The notes beneath the pieces were generated by a model that did no database searches, had not been told where the DNA came from, and saw nothing but the letters and a program-made list of their open reading frames with translations. Shown here piece after piece: positions 49,228 to 58,170 of a DNA stretch of 64,000 bases. Where the stretch lies: contig JALGUJ010000006.1 of NCBI GenBank assembly GCA_029820945.1, positions 1 through 64,000 of the forward strand, given 5' to 3'. This DNA is from Candidatus Zipacnadia bacterium (lineage in GTDB: Bacteria; Armatimonadota; Zipacnadia; Zipacnadales; UBA5352). The position numbers were made by a program, and so were the translations under genes. Numbering within the stretch: position 1 is the stretch's first letter; the number at the start of each line of letters is the position of its first letter.

Positions 49228-50292
49228 ATGGCGCTTACCGAGCGCGAGAACTGGCTGCGCACGGCCAACATGCGGGGCGGGGAGTGGATCCCCGCGCGAG
49301 TGGTGATCTCAGACGCTGCATGGCGCACCTACCGCGAGGAGCTCGAGGACGTCGTCGCACGCCACCCGCGGCTGTTCCGGGACTTCCGGCCCGGAAGCAT
49401 GGACTTCGACAGGCCCTTCCGGGGCGGCAGGGGCCCCCAGCCCGGCAGGCCCTGGCGGGATAACTGGGGCTGCGTGTGGGAGGCGGAGGTCCACGGCATC
49501 CAGGGCGTGGTCGTCGGCCACCCGCTCGCCGACTGGGATGCCCTGGACCACTTCTCCGCCCCCGACCCCTTACGCGAGACCGACAGGGAGACGATAAGCT
49601 GGGAGGGCCGCCGGCAGGCGGTGCGGCGCGCCCGGGAGAGCGGGCGGCTGGCGCAGGGGCACCTCGGCCACGGCTTCTTCTTCATGCGCCTTTACTACCT
49701 GCGCGGCTTCGAGAACGTGATGCTCGATATGGCCTCCGGCGACCCCCGTCTGCGGCGGCTCATCCAGATCGTCGAGCGCTACCACCGTTGCGTCGTTGAC
49801 CGATGGCTGCGCTGCGGCATTGACGCCATGAAGATGGGAGAGGACCTGGGCACCCGGCAGGCGTCCTTCATGGGCCCGCGGCTCTTCGAGGAGTGGGTCG
49901 CACCCACCTACCGCCGCCTCATGCGCCCCATCCGTGAGGCCGGCGCACACGTCTACCTGCACTCCGACGGCTACATCATGGACATCATGGAGAATCTGAT
50001 CGGCTGCGGCGTCACGGTCGTCAACCCCCAGGACCTGGTCAACGGCATCGACGCGCTGGCCGAGCAGGTCAAAGGACGGGTCTGTATCGACCTTGACATC
50101 GACCGCCAGAGCGTCGTGCCCTTCGGCACACCCACCGAGATTCGCGACCTGATCGAGCGCGAGGTGCGCACGCTCGGGTCCCCGCAGGGCGGGCTGATGC
50201 TCACTTGCGGCATCTACCCGCCCACGCCCCCCGAGAACGTGCACGCCGTCTGCTCGGCCATCGAGGAGTTCATGACCTGGTGGCGGGACTGA
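49228..50292 (+). CDS. Uroporphyrinogen decarboxylase-family (URO-D/MtaA-like) protein
   Basis: PTYRRLMRPIREAGAHVYLHSDGYIMDIMENLIGCGVTVVNPQDLVNGID. Confidence 0.82.
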   Translation: MALTERENWLRTANMRGGEWIPARVVISDAAWRTYREELEDVVARHPRLFRDFRPGSMDFDRPFRGGRGPQPGRPWRDNWGCVWEAEVHGIQGVVVGHPLADWDALDHFSAPDPLRETDRETISWEGRRQAVRRARESGRLAQGHLGHGFFFMRLYYLRGFENVMLDMASGDPRLRRLIQIVERYHRCVVDRWLRCGIDAMKMGEDLGTRQASFMGPRLFEEWVAPTYRRLMRPIREAGAHVYLHSDGYIMDIMENLIGCGVTVVNPQDLVNGIDALAEQVKGRVCIDLDIDRQSVVPFGTPTEIRDLIEREVRTLGSPQGGLMLTCGIYPPTPPENVHAVCSAIEEFMTWWRD

Positions 50293-50510
50293 GGCGCCAC
50301 GGGGGGGCGACGCCCTCGCCCGCGTCACCACGGTGCTGACTATGTGCGGAGGCGGCTCGTTCGCCCTGGTGTCCATCGACACGCGGCAGCCCGGGGCCCT
50401 GCGTTCGCGAACGGACTCGATCGGATTGCGCATGGGCTGGCGCCATTCACTCCAAAGCTGCGGCGGCTCAAGCTCCGCTCAACTGGAGGTGAAAAAATCT
50501 TTGCGCCGGG

Positions 50511-50538
50511 TTGACATGTGCGCTGGTTCGGGTATACT
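50511..50538 (+). promoter_or_regulatory. Near-consensus sigma70-like promoter for the Flp pilin gene
   Basis: TTGACA-N16-TATACT, about 50 bp upstream of ATG 50591. Confidence 0.75.
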
Positions 50539-50590
50539 TCAATGTACTTGGTCTGCCAGAGCGCCGGCGGAGCCGAAAGAAGGGGCACAC

Positions 50591-50794
50591 ATGCGCGTCT
50601 ATGGTCCTCTCGCTCACCTGTGGGCTGACGACAGGGGTATGACGAGCACGGAGTACGCCCTGCTGCTTGCCGTCCTGTCGCTGAGTGCGGTCGTGGCCTT
50701 TGGCCAGCTCTCCGACCGCGCGATTGACGTTGCGAATGAGAGCAGCTCTCTGCTCGAGGAGGCCTTCGGCATGGGCTGCGCCCCGGGAGGATAG
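50591..50794 (+). CDS. Flp/Fap-type pilin
   Basis: LWADDRGMTSTEYALLLAVLSLSAVVAFGQLSDRAI: G/M-TSTEYALLLA cleavage-like motif plus single TM. Confidence 0.8.
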   Translation: MRVYGPLAHLWADDRGMTSTEYALLLAVLSLSAVVAFGQLSDRAIDVANESSSLLEEAFGMGCAPGG

Positions 50795-51386
50795 GCGCCT
50801 CCCACGCCTCCATCGCAGCGCCGGCAGCGCCTCAGCATCGACGTCCCCGACGTTCGCCTCGACAGAGCTCCCGCCGTGCATAGCCGTGTTGCCCCGCAGC
50901 AGGACCATCGTCCGACCCGGTAGGATGCGCCGTCGTTCGCTGCACGTGCACTTGTGAGGATATCGTGAGCACGCTCGGCGGCCTCTCATGATAGGGTATG
51001 CCATGAGTGCGCAAGAGCGTGGCATGGTCCGGCGGCCTTGTGGGATGCCGCCGGGACGCGACGGTTGAAGCGCGACGATGCCACACACAGGAAGCACGCG
51101 GGGCCCGGCAGGCGCCTCTGCCCGACGGGCCCCGAGGGGATGGGGCCCCTGATGCGACGCCGATCCTGGCTTGGAGACCGCGGTCGGAGGGCGGTACGCC
51201 TGTCCGAGTGGGCCTGCGTGCCGTCTGTAACGTGCTCGCTTCACCTGCGCGCTCTGTCGTTGCGACGCTCACCCTCATGCCTGCCGCTGCTGCTGGACGT
51301 GTCTCCGTCCGGCGATCGGCTGCGTGCCGGCATCCGCCCCTCCCCGCGCAATTGTCTTCGTGCATCGAGTCCGCAGTCTGTTGCAG

Positions 51387-51438
51387 CCACCAGGGGGCCT
51401 CAGGCGGTATCCCTCATTGCGCCGGGGCCCCCTGGTGG
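51387..51438 (+). promoter_or_regulatory. Perfect 13-bp stem-loop in the 5' leader of the PEP-CTERM gene
   Basis: CCACCAGGGGGCC (51387-51399) pairs with GGCCCCCTGGTGG (51426-51438). Confidence 0.6.
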
Positions 51439-51470
51439 GTCACCTCACGAACAGGAAGGAGGGACAACGC

Positions 51471-52130
51471 ATGGAAGTACGAAGATGGACCGTCGTCGCA
51501 CTCATCGTCGCCGCCGCAGTCATTGGCACGGCAGCGTTCGCCAGTCCCCTGACCAACGCGGGGTTCGAGACCGGTGACCTCACGGGCTGGACGCAGAATG
51601 TGCCCAGCGGCGCCTCCGCGACGGTCGTCTCCTCGCACACCGGCGACCTCGGAAAGACGTACAGTCCGGTGTACGGCGACTGGTTCGCGCTGCTCAAGAC
51701 GGACGGCCCGGGCAGCGCCTGCACCATCTCGCAGAGCGTGAGCCTGACAGACGGCCAGACGCTCTCCGGTTGGGCCGCATTCGACCTGCGGGACTACAGC
51801 CCGTACGACGACTCGGCGTGGGTCCGGGTGTTTGACGGGACCGGCAGCCAGGTTGCCCAGCCCTGGTACCTGGGTGGAGAGACCGTTGATGACTACTACG
51901 ATGGGCCGTGGACGTACTGGAGCTGGGACGCTCCCAGTGCCGGCACGTACACGCTGGAGTACGGCGTGGTCAACGACGAGGAGAGCTACTGCGACAGCTA
52001 CGCCCTCTTCGATGCCGAGGAGGGCGCCGGCCCCGAGCCCGGAGACGACTCCCCCGAACCCGCCACGTGGGTGCTGTTGCTGGCCACCGGCGCGCTCGGC
52101 GGCTGGGCACGCCGCCGCAGGGGCGACTGA
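51471..52130 (+). CDS. PEP-CTERM sorting domain-containing secreted protein
   Basis: Signal peptide; C-terminus SPEPATWVLLLATGALGGWARRRRGD. Confidence 0.9.
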   Translation: MEVRRWTVVALIVAAAVIGTAAFASPLTNAGFETGDLTGWTQNVPSGASATVVSSHTGDLGKTYSPVYGDWFALLKTDGPGSACTISQSVSLTDGQTLSGWAAFDLRDYSPYDDSAWVRVFDGTGSQVAQPWYLGGETVDDYYDGPWTYWSWDAPSAGTYTLEYGVVNDEESYCDSYALFDAEEGAGPEPGDDSPEPATWVLLLATGALGGWARRRRGD

Positions 52131-52229
52131 GGCCGAGACGCTGCAGACGGAATGAGGTGGCGGAGGCGCGCGAGACGCCGACTGAGTTGCGGTCGGCGCT
52201 GCGAGATTTCTGAGGGACGCGCGCACATG

Positions 52230-52269
52230 CAGGGGCCGCCCGGCGGCCGACGGCCGCGGTCGGCCCCTG
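52230..52269. terminator. Hairpin between convergent genes
   Basis: CAGGGGCCG-N22-CGGCCCCTG. Confidence 0.55.
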
Positions 52270-52307
52270 CTCCGTCCATGGGCCCGGCGATCCGGCACCG
52301 GCCCATC

Positions 52308-53162
52308 TCAGCTCTGCTGGAGCACGACCTCCCCGACGCCGACGCCCACGCACTCCGCCACGCACGGGCACTTGACCATGAGGAGGAAGAAGACGCCCGC
52401 TACGTCGCTCAGGGCCTCGTAGTTCCCCTGGCCCTTGGAGATGACCACATCGTGCTCGGCGATCCAGCGCGCCACCTCCGCCGAGCCGTACGCCGGCGCG
52501 CCATCCTCGTCGCCGTTGCCGACCTCGAGCAGCTCGAGCCCCGCGATCTCCCCCAGGCCGGCCTGGCGCGCGTCCTCGATCGTCGCGTCGTTGATGAAGG
52601 GCCCGCTCTTGACCACCACCGAAAGCCGCGGCTGGCGGTGCTCGACGATGGTCTCCAGCAGGAGGCGGTCGAAGACGATCTCACCGGCGTTGTCCGCGAA
52701 GAGCAGCACCGACTCGGCCCGCTCGATTGCCTGGTGCAGCGCCGAGTAATCATCGATCGCGAAGTCGGCCGCGATGACGCGCTCGAGCGTCTCGTCCAGA
52801 TCGAAGCTGTCCAGTGCACCGAGGTCGATGATGTTGCCCGCGATGGCGATGCGCGCGGCCATGCGCAGCGGATCGGCCGCCTCGCGTACGCGCCGGCGCA
52901 GCTCGGGCAGGTGCGCCAGCGCGGCCTCGGTGGCCTCGCGCTTGGGTGAGGCGAAGGGGTCGTCGATTCCCGTCAGCTCGCGCACCGCTCGGTGCACGGG
53001 CATCCCGATGGCCATGGGGGTGCTGTCCCATGGGGCCGTCGCAAGATCACTCATGACCCGGCGCAGCACCCGCTCCTGCATCCGCTCATCGACGCCGGCC
53101 GCGCGGGCGGCGCGCAGCGCCTGCTCCTGGAAGCACGTCACACAGTCGAGCCTGACTCGCAT
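52308..53162 (-). CDS. DUF89/ARMT1-like damage-control phosphatase family protein
   Basis: LDCVTCFQEQALRAAR; LLFADNAGEIVFDRLLLETI; VVKSGPFINDATIEDARQAGL. Confidence 0.88.
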   Translation of the reverse strand: MRVRLDCVTCFQEQALRAARAAGVDERMQERVLRRVMSDLATAPWDSTPMAIGMPVHRAVRELTGIDDPFASPKREATEAALAHLPELRRRVREAADPLRMAARIAIAGNIIDLGALDSFDLDETLERVIAADFAIDDYSALHQAIERAESVLLFADNAGEIVFDRLLLETIVEHRQPRLSVVVKSGPFINDATIEDARQAGLGEIAGLELLEVGNGDEDGAPAYGSAEVARWIAEHDVVISKGQGNYEALSDVAGVFFLLMVKCPCVAECVGVGVGEVVLQQS

Positions 53163-53250
53163 GGCATCACGCTCCGGTTGGTGTGTGGTGGCAGGAAAGC
53201 GGCCCGCGACCGGCGGGCCGCGGGCCCGGTGATCCGCATAGCGCAGAGTG

Positions 53251-54066
53251 CTACCGCCAGCGCAGGACCGGCACCTCGGCCTGCTCGACGATGTCGGGCC
53301 AGGCCTCGCCCAGGAAGAAGCCGGTCAAGGCCCCCCTGACCGCGCCGCCGACGGCGATCAGGTCGGGCTTCCACTCATTGGCCTGCTCGAAGATGACGCT
53401 GGGCGCGTCGCCCTCGACGAGGATGACCTCCGCCTCCACGCCGCGCGTCTGCATTAGTGTTGCGGCGTAGCGGGCGCCCTCGGCGAGCTCGGACTCGGTC
53501 ATCGCGCCGGTGACGACGGCCACTTCCCAGTCGCCCTCGGCGGCGAGATCGGCGGCCCATTCCACCGCATGTCCCGACGCCGGGCTGCCGTCATAGCCGA
53601 CCATCACGCGCTGGACAGGGGCGTGCTGCCCCCGGACCACGAGCACCGGCTTGATGCAGCGGCGAATGACCCGGCGGGCGGTTGCGCCCAACAGCTCCGT
53701 CTCCGCGTCGCGGCGGCCCTTCGCCCCTATGACGAGCATGTCGCAGGCCTGCGCCTCCTCGCTGAGCACCTGCGCTGGCTCGCCCACCAGCAGCCGGGCG
53801 ACGAACTCAACATCGGCGACCGCGCAGGCCTCGCCGCACTCCTCGAATGCGCCCTTCATCCAGCCCAGCCCGGCCCGCCGGAGGGCCTCCAGCCACTCAA
53901 GCTCCTCGATCGCATGCTCGCCGGGCTCGGCCTCACCGTCGTAGTCGGCGGCCACGGCCGCCACGCCCACGACGTCGGCTCCGGCCAGACCGGCTATCTC
54001 CACGGCGTACTGCGCCGCCGCCCTACCCTCGGGCGATCCATCCACCCCGACCATAATCGCTCTCAT
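53251..54066 (-). CDS. Universal stress protein, two USP domains
   Basis: MRAIMVGVDGSPEGRAAAQYAVE...; VMVGYDGSPASGHAVEWAADLA; DMLVIGAKGRRDAETELLGATARRVIRR. Confidence 0.9.
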   Translation of the reverse strand: MRAIMVGVDGSPEGRAAAQYAVEIAGLAGADVVGVAAVAADYDGEAEPGEHAIEELEWLEALRRAGLGWMKGAFEECGEACAVADVEFVARLLVGEPAQVLSEEAQACDMLVIGAKGRRDAETELLGATARRVIRRCIKPVLVVRGQHAPVQRVMVGYDGSPASGHAVEWAADLAAEGDWEVAVVTGAMTESELAEGARYAATLMQTRGVEAEVILVEGDAPSVIFEQANEWKPDLIAVGGAVRGALTGFFLGEAWPDIVEQAEVPVLRWR

Positions 54067-54153
54067 CCAGCCTCGCCTCCTCTGTCTCGGCCCCTGCGTA
54101 TAGCCACTGCCTTCAACGCCGAATTCGCTCCTCCTCCGCGCGGCGGCCGGGAT

Positions 54154-56397
54154 CTACGGCATGACCAACTGCACTCGGACTCGCGGGCGTACCGTCGGCA
54201 CGTCGTCGTCCTCGTAGCGGATGACCGCGAACCTGCCCTGCCGCAGCGTCGGAAATGCGCCGCGCACGCGGTCGGACACGTCCTCGTCGCCGGCCTCCCC
54301 CTGCGCCGGCTCGATCTTCGTGGGGCCGTACCATATCCGGCCCTCCTGCCCGAAGCGGTACAGGAAGACCTGCTGAAGCTGCGTCGCGCCCTCGGGAACG
54401 GTGAACTCGCGCTCCCGCTCGCGCCACTGCTCGGCGAACTGGTTCGTCAGCCCGCCCACGTCCCTGGTCGAGCCGTCCTCGAGCACGAAGCGCAGGATCA
54501 CGTGGCTCTGGGCTCCGCCCTCGGCCCTGCCGGATATCCCTGTGAGCAGCGTCTCGCCGGGCCGCACGGCACGGTTGACCCGCAACTGCACCACCAGGTA
54601 GCCGTCGTCGAAGGACCGGAAGCCCGTCGGGTCATCGGCGTCGGCGCGAGATGACCCGTCGTCGTCAAGGAGCGGCAGCGTGATGAGGCGGCTGCCCTGG
54701 GGATCCAGCAGCAGCCGCTGTCCGAACGCGACCGTGCCCTGGAACTGCACCCGCGCGGTCCCATCGCTCACGGCCGGGTTGCGCACGGTGTCCCGGAGCG
54801 GCTCGATCACGATGGCGGGCTGCACGTCGCCGGCCAGGCGGAAGCCCGGCTCGATCCACTCAGCGCCCGATGCCCCGACCTCGTGTGGCCGCCCGAGCGG
54901 GATGGCGCTGTCCGCGGCCGCGGAGAGCTCCGTCGGGCCGCCCGCAGCGGCCTCGGCGCGGACCGTGAAGGGGTCATGCGGCTCGCCATCGAAGTCCGCC
55001 GGCACCTGCACCCACCAGTCCGCCAGCACGCGCGCTCCCGGCTGCAGGTCACCCAGGTCGATGGTCGGCGGGGCGGACTTGTCGGTGTCGATCTCGAAGC
55101 CCTGCGGCACGGACATGGTGATGCCGGCGTCGCGTACGATGGCCTCCGCAGGGTCGAGGAAGAACGATTCCTCGCGCACGTTCTCGACGATGACACGCGG
55201 GTGGATGAAGCCCCCCGGCTCGGCCGCGTCCAGGGGCAGGTCCAGCCGCAGTCGCAGTGGGGGATAGCGGCGGACCACGTCCATGCCGACGTCCTCGAGC
55301 GCCAGGTGCCGGCGGTGGTGCAGCCTGGCCGAGACCCCACGCGTGTTCCACTCCGGGCCATCCGGGATGCCCGGGTCGTCGTTCCGGGCGTTGTCGGCCG
55401 CGCAGTCGCCGGGGCAGTAGAAGAAGTAGCCCATGTTCTGCGGCACCCGCGTCTTCGCCATCCGCAGGCACTCGTCCCAGGCGCACAGCCGCATCCGTCC
55501 CGGGTGCGAGACCTGCGAGAAGAAGAGCCAGCCGTTCTCGCGCGCCAGCCGCAGATACGTGTCCCACACGCTCTGGTTGTTCGGGTAGGCGAAGAAGCCG
55601 TCGCAGACGCCCGGCTTGATGATGTCGCCCCAGCGAATGGGGATCAGCATGGGGCGGTCCAGCGGCGTGTCCTCGGGCACCATGTCCAGCGAGACGTGGT
55701 TGGTCTGCTGGTAGTACCAGACCAGTCGGCCGCCGGAGGCGTGCTTCATGCGCTCATGGATCTCGCCGAGCACCTGCACCCACTTCTCGCCCCACCACAG
55801 CCGCGTCTCGTCGTCCCACACCAGCGGCTTGCCGCGCTCGGCCTCGATCTCGGCTCGGAAGCGCTCCAGATCCCAGGTCAGCTCGCCGCCCGTCTCGTTG
55901 CTGCGGAAAGGGCCGCCGCTGAAGTGCCCGGGCAGCTCCTCGAGGAAGGTCAGGCCCACCACGTTCTCGGGCCGGCTGATGTTGTCCATCACCACCCCGA
56001 CCTGCCGGTCGATGTTCGCGAGCAGCCCGTCCCTGACGCCGGGCTTGTAGAGGTAGTGCAGGAAGGTGGCCTGGTAGCGGTTCTGGGGGCAGTCACCCAG
56101 GCCCATGATGGGCCAGACGCGGATGACGATCTTGAGCTCGGGGTTGATCTCGAGCAGCCGGTTAAGAAGCTGCGCGGTCTCCTCATTGGCGCTGATGTTG
56201 CCGAAGCAGAGGTAGACCCAGTCGTAGCGCGCCACGTCCAGCTCCGTCAGCGCGCCCAGGCCGCCGAAGTAGCAGCCCACGCCCAGGCCCCAGTAGTGGT
56301 CCTCCTCGGCCTCCGCCGGCGCCGGCGCGGCCGTCGCCAGCGACAGGATTGCGGCCAGTGCGATCGCCACCGCCCCATGTGCACGCACCGCAGGCAC
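54154..56397 (-). CDS. Secreted glycoside-hydrolase-like hypothetical protein
   Basis: 747 aa; signal peptide; DHYWGLGVGCYFGGLGALTELDVARYDWVYLCFGN. Confidence 0.6.
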   Translation of the reverse strand: MPAVRAHGAVAIALAAILSLATAAPAPAEAEEDHYWGLGVGCYFGGLGALTELDVARYDWVYLCFGNISANEETAQLLNRLLEINPELKIVIRVWPIMGLGDCPQNRYQATFLHYLYKPGVRDGLLANIDRQVGVVMDNISRPENVVGLTFLEELPGHFSGGPFRSNETGGELTWDLERFRAEIEAERGKPLVWDDETRLWWGEKWVQVLGEIHERMKHASGGRLVWYYQQTNHVSLDMVPEDTPLDRPMLIPIRWGDIIKPGVCDGFFAYPNNQSVWDTYLRLARENGWLFFSQVSHPGRMRLCAWDECLRMAKTRVPQNMGYFFYCPGDCAADNARNDDPGIPDGPEWNTRGVSARLHHRRHLALEDVGMDVVRRYPPLRLRLDLPLDAAEPGGFIHPRVIVENVREESFFLDPAEAIVRDAGITMSVPQGFEIDTDKSAPPTIDLGDLQPGARVLADWWVQVPADFDGEPHDPFTVRAEAAAGGPTELSAAADSAIPLGRPHEVGASGAEWIEPGFRLAGDVQPAIVIEPLRDTVRNPAVSDGTARVQFQGTVAFGQRLLLDPQGSRLITLPLLDDDGSSRADADDPTGFRSFDDGYLVVQLRVNRAVRPGETLLTGISGRAEGGAQSHVILRFVLEDGSTRDVGGLTNQFAEQWREREREFTVPEGATQLQQVFLYRFGQEGRIWYGPTKIEPAQGEAGDEDVSDRVRGAFPTLRQGRFAVIRYEDDDVPTVRPRVRVQLVMP

Positions 56398-56403
56398 CTC
56401 CTG

Positions 56404-57261
56404 CTAGTGATCGAGCAGCCACTGCGTGGTCGCCAGGATGCCCTCCAGGCGCTTCAGTGTCAGCTCCACCGGCAGCCCGCGTTCGCCGGGGATCTCGAGG
56501 TTGAAGATGCCGTCGTATGCCGATTCGCGCAGCGCCGCCATGCCACTATCCCAGTCGATGGTCCCACGGAATGGCGCCAGGTGCTGGTCTCTCAGGCCAT
56601 CGTTGTCCTGGATATGCGTGGCGATGAGCCGGTCGCGGCACTGGCGCACGGCCTCGTCCATGGGCACGCCCTGGACGTTCGCGTGGCCTACGTCCAGGCA
56701 GATGCCCATGTTGGGAGCGCCGACCGCGTCGATCAGCTCGTGCAGCTCGGGGATGATCGCGCCGAATCGCCGCTGACCAAGCGCCGAACGGCCGCCTCTG
56801 GCGGCGTCGGTCATGTCCTCGACCGCCAGGGAGAAGCCGTGCTGTTGGGCGTGGTCCGCGAGCCTCGCGAAGCTCTCGACGCGGCGAGCGCGCTCAAGCA
56901 GCTCGTCCTGCAGCAATGCGGGCCGGTCGCCGCCGGGGTGGATGACCCCGACGCGCACGCCCATGCGCTCGCACAGGTCGATCTGCCGCATGACCGTGGT
57001 CACGTCGCGCTCGCGCGCCTCGTCCTCGGCGGTGGCGACATTGGCCGAGAGGAACAGATGCGCCTGCGGCATCGCGATGTCCAGCTCCTCGACCACTCCG
57101 CGCACCTCGTCCGCCATGCGCTCGGGCTCGTCCGCCTCGGCGACCTGCACGAGGTGCTCGGTGGACAGCTCCAGCGCCGGCCAGCCTACCTCCGCCAGGC
57201 GCCTGATGGCCTCGACCGGCGGCAGCTCAACGACGATGCTCGTCCATACTGCCGGTATCAT
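56404..57261 (-). CDS. Sugar phosphate isomerase/epimerase
   Basis: GICLDVGHANVQGVPMDEAVRQCRDRLIATHIQDNDGLRDQHLAPFRGTIDW. Confidence 0.88.
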   Translation of the reverse strand: MIPAVWTSIVVELPPVEAIRRLAEVGWPALELSTEHLVQVAEADEPERMADEVRGVVEELDIAMPQAHLFLSANVATAEDEARERDVTTVMRQIDLCERMGVRVGVIHPGGDRPALLQDELLERARRVESFARLADHAQQHGFSLAVEDMTDAARGGRSALGQRRFGAIIPELHELIDAVGAPNMGICLDVGHANVQGVPMDEAVRQCRDRLIATHIQDNDGLRDQHLAPFRGTIDWDSGMAALRESAYDGIFNLEIPGERGLPVELTLKRLEGILATTQWLLDH

Positions 57262-57273
57262 GATGGGCCTCCC

Positions 57274-58128
57274 TTATCGCTCAAGCAACCAGCGTGCGGT
57301 CGCCAGCATGCTGCTCAGCCGCGCCACCTGCGCCGCCAGTGGCTGCCCCCGCAAGGGGACGATCTCCAGGTTGAAGATGCCCTCCCAGCCGATCTCGCGC
57401 AGCGCCGTGACGCACTCAGCCCAGTCGATGGTGCCCCGCCCGGGCTCCAGGTGCTCGTCGGCCTGTCCGTGATTGTCGTCGATGTGCGTGCCGACCAGCC
57501 GATCGCCGACCTGGCGCACCGCCTCGCCGACCGGGATGCCCTGTACATGGCAGTGGCCCGTGTCGAGACAGATGCCCAGGTTCTCGGCGCCGACGGCGTC
57601 GATCACGCCGTGCAGCTCCGGGATGACGGAGCCGAAGCGCCGCCGCCCCATCGCCGAGGTCTCTTCGCCGCGCGGGTCCATCGTGTTCTCGATGGCGATC
57701 ACGAACTGATGCCGCGCGGCGAACTCCGCGAGCCGCGCGAAGCTGTCGATGCGTACCTGCTCGGTCAGCCGGTACTCCGCCAGCGTCGGGGGCATGCCGC
57801 CCACGGGGTGCAGTACGCCCACCCTGATGCCCATGCGCGAGCACAGTACGATATGCCTCTCGACGGTCGCGAGATCGGCCTGCCGCTTCTCATCATCGTG
57901 TGAGCCGACCGCCGCCACGGTCAGGTGCACCTGGGGCATGCGCAGCCCCAGATCGTCAACCGCGGCGCGCAGCTCCTCCGCCTGCGCCTCCGGCTCGGCG
58001 GAGTCCGCCACCGCCAGCAAATGCGGCAGGGACAGCTCCGCCCCTTCGAAGCCCGTCTCGGCGATGATGCGCAGGCTCTCCAGCGGTGTGACGCCGTCGA
58101 GGACGGCCGTGCTCACTGTGATGTACAT
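57274..58128 (-). CDS. Sugar phosphate isomerase/epimerase (tandem paralogue)
   Basis: GICLDTGHCHVQGIPVGEAVRQVGDRLVGTHIDDNHGQADEHLEPGRGTIDW. Confidence 0.88.
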   Translation of the reverse strand: MYITVSTAVLDGVTPLESLRIIAETGFEGAELSLPHLLAVADSAEPEAQAEELRAAVDDLGLRMPQVHLTVAAVGSHDDEKRQADLATVERHIVLCSRMGIRVGVLHPVGGMPPTLAEYRLTEQVRIDSFARLAEFAARHQFVIAIENTMDPRGEETSAMGRRRFGSVIPELHGVIDAVGAENLGICLDTGHCHVQGIPVGEAVRQVGDRLVGTHIDDNHGQADEHLEPGRGTIDWAECVTALREIGWEGIFNLEIVPLRGQPLAAQVARLSSMLATARWLLER

Positions 58129-58170
58129 GCACTCCCGCTCCTGTCTGCTGGGTTCGTGGCCGGGCGCAGG

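Noticed and set aside
50832-51552. ORFs 50832-51365 - and 51007-51552 + as genes in the gap before the PEP-CTERM gene
   Set aside because: Mutually overlapping, biased composition, no recognisable domain and no clear Shine-Dalgarno.
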